This document shows positions 1 to 5,309 of a DNA stretch of 5,352 nt, piece after piece (the first letter of the stretch is position 1; every line of letters begins with the position of its first letter). The DNA is from Cyanobacteria bacterium UBA9579 (lineage in GTDB: Bacteria; Cyanobacteriota; Vampirovibrionia; Gastranaerophilales; UBA9579). The notes below the pieces were generated by a model, which did no database searches, was not told the DNA's origin, and worked only from the letters and a program-made list of their open reading frames with translations. The stretch covers positions 583 through 5,934 of the forward strand of contig DNSU01000146.1 of NCBI GenBank assembly GCA_003499585.1, in the 5' to 3' direction. Position numbers and translations under genes: made by a program.

Positions 1-28
1 TAGAGTTATTTAAATAACTCTATTTTTT
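1..28 (+). terminator. Intrinsic terminator of a gene lying left of the window
   Basis: Bases 1-22 form a perfect palindrome (11-base arms meeting at 11/12), which can fold as AGAGTTA/TAACTCT with an AT-rich tip, followed directly by a run of six T (23-28). This is the standard rho-independent layout for transcription running left to right, so a + strand gene probably ends just outside the window. The left edge is cut, so the stem could be longer. Confidence 0.7.
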
Positions 29-63
29 ACTATATAAGTAATCTTTCTTTATTTTTATTTTCG

Positions 64-169
64 ATTTAGTATAAGTTAGACAAACTCTATATTACCTAAA
101 CTTATTTAGTAAAAGTTTTTGTTTATGTCTGATAATATATTAATAATAAGAAGACGAGCAACGGGTTAA
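64..169 (+). promoter_or_regulatory. Upstream region of the PBP gene with a 14-base direct repeat
   Basis: ATTTAGTATAAGTT at 64-77 recurs as ATTTAGTAAAAGTT at 104-117 (13 of 14 identical, period 40 bases, about four helical turns). An inverted half (AAACTT, 98-103, matching AAGTTT, 113-118) lies between. A plausible -10 (GATAAT, 131-136) follows, but I see no good -35 at 16-18 bases. The repeats could be activator or repressor sites for the PBP gene. In DNA this AT-rich, chance similarity is a real alternative. Confidence 0.3.
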
Positions 170-170
170 A

Positions 171-2273
171 TTGGAAATGAAAATATATAAACAAAATAAA
201 AAGGGCTTTTGCTCAATTATTATAGTTTTATTTTTAGCATTTGTAATGGCTGGAATTGCTTCGGGACTTTTATACCTTAACAATCTACCTCCCATTTCAG
301 AATTAAAGAATTTTCAACCTACACTTGCATCACAGATTGTCTCAAGTGACGGAATGGTGATAAAAACTTTCGGCTCGTACAAATATAAGAAAGTCAAAAT
401 AAAGCAAATTCCTGACAATTTAAGAAAAGCCATTATTGCAACTGAAGATAAAAACTTTTATATTCATAAAGGATTTGACCCAATAGCTTTAATCAGATCC
501 ACAGTTTCAAACCTTGTAGCCAAGAAGGTTGTTCAAGGAGCAAGTACAATCACCCAACAGCTGGCAAGAATACTATTTTTATCCTCAGAAAGAACAATTG
601 ACAGAAAAATCAAAGAATTAATAATTGCATACAGACTTGAAAAAACACTGCCTAAAGACGAAATTCTGGAAATGTATCTAAACCATGTTTACCTTGGCGA
701 GGGTGCATACGGTGTATCTGCCGCAGCTGAGTTATACTTTAATAAAAATATAGAAGATTTAACTCTATCTGAAGCAGCATTAATTGCGGGATTACCGCAA
801 GCCCCATCAGCTTATTCTCCATATCAAAGCATGGAAAAAGCTAAAGCAAGAAGAGCCATGGTTTTAGAGCGAATGGTTAAAATGAACTTCATAACAGAAG
901 AAGAAGCAGAAAAAGCCAATAAAGTTGAAATAAAGATTAATAAGGCACATAGACCTTATGCATTAAATAAAGCTCCATATTTTGTTGACCTTGTAATGAA
1001 AGAGCTGCAAAATAAAGCAGGCATAACAGAAGAAGAGATTATTCATGGCGGTTATAAAATTTATACTACATTAAAATACAAATACCAGAAAACTGCAGAT
1101 GAAAGTGTTTCTTCAAATATTGCCAAATGGGGATTTAAAAAGCCCTATCAACAAGTTGCACTGGTTTCTTTTGATGTTGTTACAGGAAGAATCCTTGCAT
1201 ATATAGGTGGAAAAGATTATTATGAAAGCCAATTTGACAGAGTTTCTTTAGCGGTTAGACAGCCGGGATCTTCGTTTAAAGTCTTTGTTTACGCCGCAGC
1301 TGTTGAAAAAGGCCTAACGCCCCAAACAATCTGCAATGATGCACCGGTTGGCATAGGCAATTGGAGACCACGCAACTATGCTAACAAATATAGGGGCAAA
1401 TTGCCATTATATAAAGCATTAGCTTATTCATCCAACTCAATTGCTGCAAGATTAATACAGGAAGTTGGTGTAGACAGCGTTATAAATATGGCCAGAAGGT
1501 TAGGAATTACTACTTATCTTGCACACGATCCAACTATCGCACTTGGCTCTAACGGCGTAAAATTAATTGAAATGGCAACTGCGTACGGCACGTTTGCTAA
1601 TGGGGGAGTAAAAGTCGAGCCATATGCAGTTGAAAGAGTTGAGACATCAAATGGAAGAACTATCTATCAAGCAGGAAGTAATTATAAAAGAGTAATGGAC
1701 ACCCGCACAGCAGCTTATATGGTTGAAATGATGGAGCAGGTAGTTAAAATGGGTACAGGTAGAGCTGCAAATATTGACAGACCTGCAGCTGGCAAAACTG
1801 GCACCACAGATAGCTATAAAGATGCATGGTTTGTAGGCTTTACTCCTAATGTAGTAACCGGAGTATGGATGGGCAATGACAATAACACTTCTAATGGCGG
1901 ACTAACAGGCGGTACTGCACCTGCTATGATTTGGGCGCAATATATGCGAGTAGTAGAAGCTAATAATCCTATAATGGGATTCTTATACCCTGAAATTACA
2001 ATTAATGATAAGGATAAATTAGATACCGAATCTCTTAATAGTGATGGTCTTGTTACCGAAGAGGGAATAAATCCGGATGAGGAAAATACAATAGAAACCA
2101 CAAAAGAGACTGATATAATTAAACAACAATCAGAACAATTGAATAAACAGTATAACCAAGGATCTCCTCCGCACCCAAAAACAGCAGGACCTCCTATCCC
2201 AGAGCCTGAGTATACCCCACCAGTGCCTCCATTACCTGATAGTAAAGCACCTGCAGGCAGTACTGGATTCTAA
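171..2273 (+). CDS. Bifunctional class A penicillin-binding protein (PBP1A type)
   Basis: This is a peptidoglycan synthase that polymerises lipid II into glycan strands (transglycosylase) and cross-links the stem peptides (transpeptidase) on the outer face of the inner membrane. The 700-residue chain has a short cytoplasmic tail and one membrane anchor (about 13-36). The GT51 domain (about 55-235) carries ATEDKNF with catalytic Glu92, GASTITQQ (123-130) and ILEMYLN with Glu167. The transpeptidase domain (about 325-600) has all three motifs: SSFK (nucleophile Ser367, Lys370), SSN (420-422) and KTGT (542-545). The tail from about 610 is acidic, then Gln/Asn- and Pro-rich (665-690), and is probably disordered. 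Every catalytic residue I checked is present, so it should be active. The start is uncertain: TTG at 171 has GGG five bases upstream, while ATG at 177 is an ordinary codon two residues later; neither has a strong Shine-Dalgarno. At 700 residues it is shorter than E. coli PBP1A. It appears monocistronic. Confidence 0.96.
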   Translation: MEMKIYKQNKKGFCSIIIVLFLAFVMAGIASGLLYLNNLPPISELKNFQPTLASQIVSSDGMVIKTFGSYKYKKVKIKQIPDNLRKAIIATEDKNFYIHKGFDPIALIRSTVSNLVAKKVVQGASTITQQLARILFLSSERTIDRKIKELIIAYRLEKTLPKDEILEMYLNHVYLGEGAYGVSAAAELYFNKNIEDLTLSEAALIAGLPQAPSAYSPYQSMEKAKARRAMVLERMVKMNFITEEEAEKANKVEIKINKAHRPYALNKAPYFVDLVMKELQNKAGITEEEIIHGGYKIYTTLKYKYQKTADESVSSNIAKWGFKKPYQQVALVSFDVVTGRILAYIGGKDYYESQFDRVSLAVRQPGSSFKVFVYAAAVEKGLTPQTICNDAPVGIGNWRPRNYANKYRGKLPLYKALAYSSNSIAARLIQEVGVDSVINMARRLGITTYLAHDPTIALGSNGVKLIEMATAYGTFANGGVKVEPYAVERVETSNGRTIYQAGSNYKRVMDTRTAAYMVEMMEQVVKMGTGRAANIDRPAAGKTGTTDSYKDAWFVGFTPNVVTGVWMGNDNNTSNGGLTGGTAPAMIWAQYMRVVEANNPIMGFLYPEITINDKDKLDTESLNSDGLVTEEGINPDEENTIETTKETDIIKQQSEQLNKQYNQGSPPHPKTAGPPIPEPEYTPPVPPLPDSKAPAGSTGF

Positions 2274-2301
2274 ATACATTAAGTTTTGTAAATTTATAAA
2301 A

Positions 2302-2332
2302 AAAATCAAAAATCTAGGCAATTTTTGATTTT
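2302..2332 (+). terminator. Hairpin after the PBP gene, probable weak terminator
   Basis: A perfect 12-bp stem (AAAATCAAAAAT at 2302-2313, ATTTTTGATTTT at 2321-2332) encloses the 7-base loop CTAGGCA, 29 bases after the PBP stop codon. The arms have only one G-C pair and the terminal T run is inside the stem, so termination may be inefficient. It could also act as a binding site: the inner AATCAAAA/TTTTGATT arms recur as a palindrome at 4093-4109. Confidence 0.5.
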
Positions 2333-2349
2333 AATCTACGTTAATATAA

Positions 2350-2388
2350 ATAGGGGTAAAAAACAAAAAACAAAATTGGGGTAAATAA
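2350..2388 (+). promoter_or_regulatory. Two direct GGGGTAAA repeats, candidate operator of the ribbon-helix-helix gene
   Basis: ATAGGGGTAAAAAA (2350-2363) and ATTGGGGTAAATAA (2375-2388) match at 12 of 14 positions with a 25-base period. They stand out because G runs are rare in this AT-rich intergenic DNA. They lie 22-60 bases in front of the regulator's ATG and next to a possible -10 (TATAAA, 2345-2350). Ribbon-helix-helix proteins commonly bind short repeated sites in their own promoters, so autoregulation is a reasonable inference, but the sequence does not prove it. Confidence 0.4.
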
Positions 2389-2409
2389 ACAGATAAAAGG
2401 AGATGGGTT

Positions 2410-2598
2410 ATGGCTAGAGTTTTAATTTCAATGACTGATGCATTTTTGGGACAAATTGACGAATTCGCTACAACTGAACAGAGATCAAGAAGCGAATTAA
2501 TTAGAGAAGCATTAAGAACTTATATGCACAAAGCAAAAAGACTTAGAGATGCATCCTACGATGCAAGAAATGCAGCAATCTTAGAATCTCTATTATAA
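2410..2598 (+). CDS. Ribbon-helix-helix (CopG/Arc-type) transcriptional regulator
   Basis: This is a 62-residue DNA-binding protein of the ribbon-helix-helix fold, which acts as a dimer by inserting a two-stranded beta ribbon into the major groove. Residues 2-8 (ARVLISM) are the ribbon strand, 10-22 helix A (FLGQIDEFA), and 25-39 the turn plus helix B with the family hallmark RSRSELIREALRTYM. The basic and then acidic tail 41-62 may be a short extension for oligomerisation or partner binding. The start is secure: AAAGGAG (2396-2402) lies seven bases before the ATG. Many such proteins are type II antitoxins, but no toxin gene follows: the transcript ends at the terminator at 2680-2715. A free-standing regulator is therefore more likely. 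The GGGGTAAA repeats just upstream suggest it controls itself. Its other targets cannot be read from this window. Confidence 0.88.
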   Translation: MARVLISMTDAFLGQIDEFATTEQRSRSELIREALRTYMHKAKRLRDASYDARNAAILESLL

Positions 2599-2679
2599 AA
2601 ATTTTTTTGCAAACTCTTTTAATCTTTGCTCAAATCTAACTTTTTAATTAACTCTAACTCTTAATTTTTTAAATTATTT

Positions 2680-2715
2680 TAAGGAGACAAACTAAAATTT
2701 GTCTCCTTATTTTTT
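2680..2715 (+). terminator. Strong intrinsic terminator of the ribbon-helix-helix gene
   Basis: AAGGAGACAAA (2681-2691) pairs perfectly with TTTGTCTCCTT (2698-2708) around a 6-base loop, with one further T-A pair at 2680/2709, then a run of T (2710-2715). It closes a 3' UTR of about 80 bases. That UTR (2599-2680) is low-complexity, with repeated AACTCT words, and has no reading frame of note. Confidence 0.9.
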
Positions 2716-2744
2716 GTATGCCTAAAGATATAAATTGAAAATTC

Positions 2745-2794
2745 TCTAAAAGTACTATCTTTTAGAAATAAATTGTCGACATTACTACTATAAT
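2745..2794 (+). promoter_or_regulatory. Inverted repeat and -10 element upstream of the unknown gene
   Basis: A perfect consensus -10, TATAAT, lies at 2789-2794. No -35 resembling TTGACA sits 16-18 bases before it. Instead there is a perfect 8-bp inverted repeat (TCTAAAAG at 2745-2752, CTTTTAGA at 2759-2766, 6-base loop) ending 22 bases upstream of the -10. This is where an activator for a promoter lacking a -35, or a repressor, would bind. The predicted start is near 2801, leaving a leader of about 125 bases. Confidence 0.4.
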
Positions 2795-2926
2795 ATATTG
2801 GCCTTTCGTTTATTAAAAAAAATACAAATATGCCCTAAACTTTATACAGGTGTTGATAAATTTATCTTGAAAAACATATCTAAATACAACATGCGTGTAA
2901 AGGCCATCAAGCAGGAGGGAGAAGTT
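2795..2926 (+). other. Untranslated leader of the unknown gene, with no supported gene inside
   Basis: The reading frame of the following gene stays open leftwards to a TTG at 2798 and includes an ATG at 2891, but neither has a Shine-Dalgarno and the TTG overlaps the expected transcription start. A trivial two-codon frame (ATG CCC TAA) begins at 2829. I find no strong hairpin or recognisable riboswitch. I read this as 5' leader rather than coding sequence. Confidence 0.4.
2913..2921 (+). promoter_or_regulatory. Strong Shine-Dalgarno that fixes the start of the unknown gene
   Basis: AGGAGGGAG at 2913-2921 is close to the full anti-Shine-Dalgarno complement and ends five bases before the ATG at 2927. 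It is the strongest ribosome binding site in the window and outweighs the in-frame TTG 2798 and ATG 2891. Confidence 0.85.
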
Positions 2927-3238
2927 ATGAATATGGGGCAAAAATATGCGGAAGGAATCTATAATTCCAATATATTGGAATTTAGAAACGTATCCAAAGA
3001 TATTCTCCCATGGCTTGAAAAAATAGCTGTAGAGAATAACTGTAGGATAGAGAAGAAAGAATGGAGAAGTAAATATAATAGTTATGTGGTTTATGATTAT
3101 GAACCATTTTGCTCAGACGGTTTTGAAATCAGCATGGCTATCTCATCCAACTCAAAAAACTATCTAAAATTCATCAAATACCTATATGAAAACAAGATGA
3201 AAACAATTGAATACCTAAAAAGCTGTCTTGCCAGCTAA
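2927..3238 (+). CDS. Protein of unknown function, 103 residues
   Basis: I do not recognise this protein. It has no signal peptide or membrane segment and looks like a small soluble cytoplasmic protein rich in Lys, Asn, Tyr and Glu. The predicted layout is an N-terminal helix (about 17-36, with DILPWLEKIAVENN), a charged, probably beta central part (about 38-72, with RIEKKEW and YVVYDYEP), and a C-terminal amphipathic Lys/Tyr-rich helix (about 78-100). Cysteines 39, 62 and 100 are dispersed and do not form a metal-site pattern. The start is chosen at 2927 because of the AGGAGGGAG eight bases from its core; longer in-frame versions lack a binding site. It seems to be transcribed alone behind TATAAT at 2789-2794. 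Its stop overlaps the stop of the convergent nuclease gene, so there is no terminator between them. Confidence 0.7.
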   Translation: MNMGQKYAEGIYNSNILEFRNVSKDILPWLEKIAVENNCRIEKKEWRSKYNSYVVYDYEPFCSDGFEISMAISSNSKNYLKFIKYLYENKMKTIEYLKSCLAS

Positions 3239-3966
3239 CGACTTTGTTTAGATTCAGGACAAATTCTTTGGTAACAGCAATCCTTAGAATAAAGGAGTGA
3301 TTCTCCAGTAGGGATAAAATTCTCATACAGGATTTTATCCGCTGTTGTAATTATAAGATTCCTGATAAGATCAATACACTTATTATCTGCATCTACACTT
3401 GTTTTCTGATTTGTTTTCAAAAAGTATAAACTGAGTTTTGCAGGGGTTAGATTAAAATAATCCCTGCAAACTAATGCATAAAAGTTTAATTGCAGATCGT
3501 CCTGGGGCAAATTTCTTATATTGCCAGTTTTATAATCGATAATCTCTACTTTGTCATTATCCAATTTATCTACCCTATCTATATATCCACATAGAACAAT
3601 ATCCTCAAAAGGAAAACTAAAGCTTTTTTCCAGATAAATGGTGTTGCACATCACATTTATGTTTGAATCAACAAAATCCTGAAGTTGCTTCAGCCCAAGG
3701 TTCTTTAATTCAAGATTTTTAGAATCATCCTTACTCACACTTGTCCATTGTTTTTCATACAAAGTTTCCTGAACTTCCTTATCAATAGTTTGTCCAGATC
3801 GTATAATCTCAGAAAAATCTTTTAAACTCCTGTGAATATTGCTTCCGTACTTGGTCATTACAGTTGGATAATAAGGTCTTTTCTCAACATATCTATAGTA
3901 ATACCTTTTAGGACAGGCACTATAGAAAGATAACTTTGTATAACTAACTCTTAACTTTTTAGACAT
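3235..3966 (-). CDS. Stand-alone PD-(D/E)XK nuclease of the RecB/Cas4-like family
   Basis: This 243-residue protein is a probable metal-dependent DNA nuclease of the PDDEXK_1/RecB C-terminal type. The N-terminal SYTKLSFYSACPKRYYYRY (8-26) is the usual opening with Cys18. GSNIH (41-45) supplies His45; then Glu113; GYIDRVD (127-133) with metal ligand Asp130; IIDYKTG (142-148) with Asp144 and Lys146; and QLNFY (159-163), the QxxxY motif. The C-terminal CCYQRICP holds Cys230, 231 and 236. Family members with a 4Fe-4S cluster use one N-terminal Cys plus CxxCx5C. Here the first of the three C-terminal positions is Ser227 and an extra Cys231 is present, so cluster binding may be altered. No helicase, AddA/AddB or cas gene is nearby, so its repair or defence role is open. 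The ATG at 3966 has only a weak GGAA ahead of it. The stop TAG overlaps the neighbouring gene's stop. Confidence 0.87.
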   Translation of the reverse strand: MSKKLRVSYTKLSFYSACPKRYYYRYVEKRPYYPTVMTKYGSNIHRSLKDFSEIIRSGQTIDKEVQETLYEKQWTSVSKDDSKNLELKNLGLKQLQDFVDSNINVMCNTIYLEKSFSFPFEDIVLCGYIDRVDKLDNDKVEIIDYKTGNIRNLPQDDLQLNFYALVCRDYFNLTPAKLSLYFLKTNQKTSVDADNKCIDLIRNLIITTADKILYENFIPTGESLLYSKDCCYQRICPESKQSR

Positions 3967-3980
3967 AAAAATAATTCCGA

Positions 3981-3992
3981 ATTAAGCTTAAT
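3981..3992. repeat. 12-base perfect palindrome upstream of the nuclease
   Basis: ATTAAGCTTAAT is self-complementary and lies 15-26 bases in front of the nuclease ATG, where a repressor could block transcription or translation. It is short and AT-rich, so chance is likely. Confidence 0.25.
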
Positions 3993-4045
3993 GCAAGGGC
4001 CTGAGAAAAATTCACCATTAGTTTCCTACTAACAATATAGACTAT

Positions 4046-4061
4046 TTAACATTTCTTAACC
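4046..4061. repeat. TTAAC direct repeat in the divergent intergenic region
   Basis: TTAAC at 4046-4050 repeats at 4056-4060 with a 10-base period. The second copy reads CTTAACC, seven of the eight bases of the cyanobacterial Pho box half-site CTTAACCT as I remember it; known Pho boxes repeat at about 11 bases. It lies about 80 bases from the nuclease start and 45 bases before the promoter candidate of the HEAT-like gene. This is suggestive only. Confidence 0.2.
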
Positions 4062-4092
4062 ATGATGTAAAGAAAATATATAGATAAAGAGA

Positions 4093-4131
4093 AATCAAAA
4101 ATTTTGATTGTATAATTATCATAATTAAAAT
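4093..4131 (+). promoter_or_regulatory. Promoter candidate of the HEAT-like gene, overlapped by a palindrome
   Basis: TTGATT (4104-4109), a 16-base spacer and TAAAAT (4126-4131) form a fair sigma-70 type promoter; a perfect TATAAT at 4111-4116 is an alternative -10 without a -35. The -35 lies inside a 17-base palindrome (AATCAAAA, central A, TTTTGATT; 4093-4109), a plausible operator. Initiation near 4138 would give a leader of about 80 bases. Confidence 0.35.
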
Positions 4132-4159
4132 AAAGTGTATTTTATACCTTTATCGGAAG

Positions 4160-4207
4160 CTGGAAGATAAGAAACGAATTAAGAAACTGGAAGATAGCTA
4201 ACTGGAG
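4160..4207 (+). repeat. Interleaved purine-rich repeats in the leader of the HEAT-like gene
   Basis: CTGGAAGATA occurs at 4160-4169 and 4187-4196. TAAGAAAC, overlapping them, occurs at 4168-4175 and 4180-4187, and CTGGAG starts again at 4202. The result is a series of Shine-Dalgarno-like words (GGAAG at 4155, 4162 and 4189; GGAG at 4204) ahead of the ATG at 4219. An in-frame TAG at 4195-4197 shows the repeat is not coding in the gene's frame. Confidence 0.55.
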
Positions 4208-4218
4208 TTCAGAAGATT

Positions 4219-4611
4219 ATGCAAGCAGTGTTAACAAATCCAATGAAATTGATTAAAAGCTGTACAGATAAAAGCAAAAAATTACCTAAAGAAGTAATTC
4301 CATACCTTTTAAAAGCAGTAGACAATTCTGATGCTAAAACCAGAAATGAAATAGAAAATCATCTTGTTAAAATGGGTGAAACTGCAATTCCATCATTAAT
4401 TAATGCATTAGCAACATCAAAAAGTACTACCAGAGCTTTAATTGCTATGGTTTTAATCAGACTTGGAAACGTTAGTATTGAACCTTTAGAATTAGCTTAT
4501 GCCAATAATACAGAACTTCAATGGACAGCAACTTATATAATCAGCGAAATCAAAGGAACTCAAAGACCTTTAAATAATGTATTAAGCCTGACAAAAGCAT
4601 TAGTCGGCTAA
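4219..4611 (+). CDS. Small HEAT-like repeat protein, 130 residues
   Basis: This is an all-helical protein that probably serves as a protein-binding scaffold; its partner is unknown. Three units of 30 residues align: 26-55 (VIPYLLKAVDNSD... KMGET), 56-85 (AIPSLINALATSK... RLGNV) and 86-115 (SIEPLELAYANNT... IKGTQ). Each has a first helix starting with I-P-x-L or I-x-P-L, a polar turn, and a second amphipathic helix ending near Gly. This matches the HEAT/PBS-lyase HEAT-like pattern, in which each unit is a helical hairpin. Residues 1-25 are Lys-rich and 116-130 form a closing segment. There is no signal peptide, so it should be cytoplasmic. The ATG has GGAG 11 bases upstream and AGAAG closer; an upstream in-frame TAG at 4195 excludes a long extension. 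Phycobilin lyases share this fold, but nothing here supports that activity. It is monocistronic, between its own promoter candidate and terminator. Confidence 0.82.
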   Translation: MQAVLTNPMKLIKSCTDKSKKLPKEVIPYLLKAVDNSDAKTRNEIENHLVKMGETAIPSLINALATSKSTTRALIAMVLIRLGNVSIEPLELAYANNTELQWTATYIISEIKGTQRPLNNVLSLTKALVG

Positions 4612-4637
4612 ATACAGCTTGCAGATTAACAGATACT

Positions 4638-4664
4638 AAGAGACCCTCAACCGGTCTCTTTTTT
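4638..4664 (+). terminator. Intrinsic terminator of the HEAT-like gene
   Basis: AAGAGACC (4638-4645) pairs with GGTCTCTT (4653-4660) around a 7-base loop, with T from 4659 to 4664. It starts 26 bases after the stop codon. There is no T run on the other strand, so it would not stop the leftward transposase transcript well. Confidence 0.92.
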
Positions 4665-4702
4665 AATTTATAAATTTATTTTGATATTAGTAGCTTTAGC
4701 CA

Positions 4703-4721
4703 TAGTCTTGTAGTCTTGTAG
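4703..4721. repeat. Tandem 8-base duplication TAGTCTTG abutting the left REP
   Basis: TAGTCTTG is repeated exactly at 4703-4710 and 4711-4718, and TAG continues to 4721. The duplication therefore creates a second GTAG (4710-4713) eight bases outside the GTAG (4718-4721) that precedes the palindrome. It may record slippage, or an insertion or cleavage event of the transposase. Confidence 0.6.
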
Positions 4722-4744
4722 GGTGCAGAATTCTGCACCATTAA
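4717..4744 (+). repeat. Left REP element (GTAG plus 18-base palindrome)
   Basis: GTAG (4718-4721) is followed without a gap by the perfect palindrome GGTGCAGAATTCTGCACC (4722-4739), which can fold into a 7-bp hairpin with an AATT loop. This tetranucleotide-plus-hairpin form is what RAYT proteins recognise as single-stranded DNA. It starts 10 bases beyond the RAYT stop codon, where the hairpin may also protect the mRNA end; no T run follows it on the minus strand. Confidence 0.85.
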
Positions 4745-4754
4745 TAATCTGAAA

Positions 4755-5303
4755 TTATTCAGCAACTAGATTTTGAATATGTTTTATGTCTTCAAAAGAA
4801 CCCCAATTTTCATCATATATTTTATCTTTTACGAATTTATGAAATGAACTATGTTTCCAATCTTTTACGTTATTTACATAACCGTGTTTTACTGGATTGT
4901 AATGAATATAATCCAGATAATTATTTAATCCTTCCTCATTTCTTATGGTATGTTCCCAGTATCTCCTTTGCCAGACACCCTTTTCCTGACGTTTTAACTT
5001 GCTGGCAGATAATTTATCTTTAACATTATTTATATATTCAGAATCAATATGTTTTGAAAAATACCATTTCACAGCAGCAATTATTTTAGGATAGCTTTTT
5101 ATCACTTCTGGCTGGATTATCAAATGAATATGGTCAGGTAAGATAACTGCTGCATAAATATCAAAACAGTAATGTTCCTTCGCTTTTTTAAAGCTTTCCC
5201 TTAATAACTTAATATTTTCGACTAATATTGGATTACGCTTATAGGTAACCGTTGTTATAAAAATATAATGATTATCAACAAATGCTCTTCTATAATTTGG
5301 CAT
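4755..5303 (-). CDS. REP-associated tyrosine transposase (RAYT, Y1/HUH family)
   Basis: This is a single-strand DNA endonuclease of the IS200-like Y1 family that nicks and joins REP sequences through a covalent phosphotyrosine. The 182 residues are a normal, complete length. Motifs in order: MPNYRR (1-6), the typical RAYT start; FITTVTYKR (15-23); LPDHIHLII (55-63), the metal-binding HUH site with His58 and His60; WQRRYWEHTIRNE (111-123); and LDYIHYNPVKHGYV (130-143). Tyr132 is the likely catalytic residue, aligning with Tyr115 of E. coli TnpA-REP as I recall that sequence (DYIYINP). WEHxIRN, NPVKHG and the DWxxSxFH stretch (148-155) also agree with that protein. All key residues are present, so it is probably functional. 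There is no Shine-Dalgarno before the ATG, and an extended -10 (5310-5318) places transcription initiation at about the ATG, so the mRNA may be leaderless. REPs flank both sides. Confidence 0.95.
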   Translation of the reverse strand: MPNYRRAFVDNHYIFITTVTYKRNPILVENIKLLRESFKKAKEHYCFDIYAAVILPDHIHLIIQPEVIKSYPKIIAAVKWYFSKHIDSEYINNVKDKLSASKLKRQEKGVWQRRYWEHTIRNEEGLNNYLDYIHYNPVKHGYVNNVKDWKHSSFHKFVKDKIYDENWGSFEDIKHIQNLVAE

Positions 5304-5309
5304 AGGTTT

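Noticed and set aside
1814..2101. 95-residue open frame on the minus strand inside the PBP gene
   Set aside because: It lies wholly within the transpeptidase and tail coding region, has no ribosome binding site, and its Ser/Leu-rich translation resembles no family; it is a shadow of the real gene.
2302..2332. Inverted-repeat end of a mobile element after the PBP gene
   Set aside because: No transposase or second matching end lies nearby; a weak terminator or protein site is simpler.
2410..2598. Antitoxin of a type II toxin-antitoxin pair
   Set aside because: The fold fits, but no toxin gene is adjacent: a terminator follows at 2680-2715, the next gene has its own leader, and upstream is the PBP gene.
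2798..2926. N-terminal extension of the unknown gene from TTG 2798 or ATG 2891
   Set aside because: Neither start has a Shine-Dalgarno and TTG 2798 overlaps the expected transcription start, whereas ATG 2927 follows AGGAGGGAG at ideal distance.
3235..3966. Cas4 of a CRISPR locus
   Set aside because: The motifs overlap with Cas4, but no cas genes, repeats or spacers exist in the window and the cysteine set is atypical; the general RecB-like family is the safer call.
3991..4032. 13-codon open frame (ATG 3991 to TAA) in the intergenic region
   Set aside because: No ribosome binding site and no recognisable peptide; expected by chance.
4749..4762. CTGAA/TTCAG inverted repeat over the RAYT stop codon
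   Set aside because: Only five bases per arm, with no T run on the minus strand; not convincing as a terminator.
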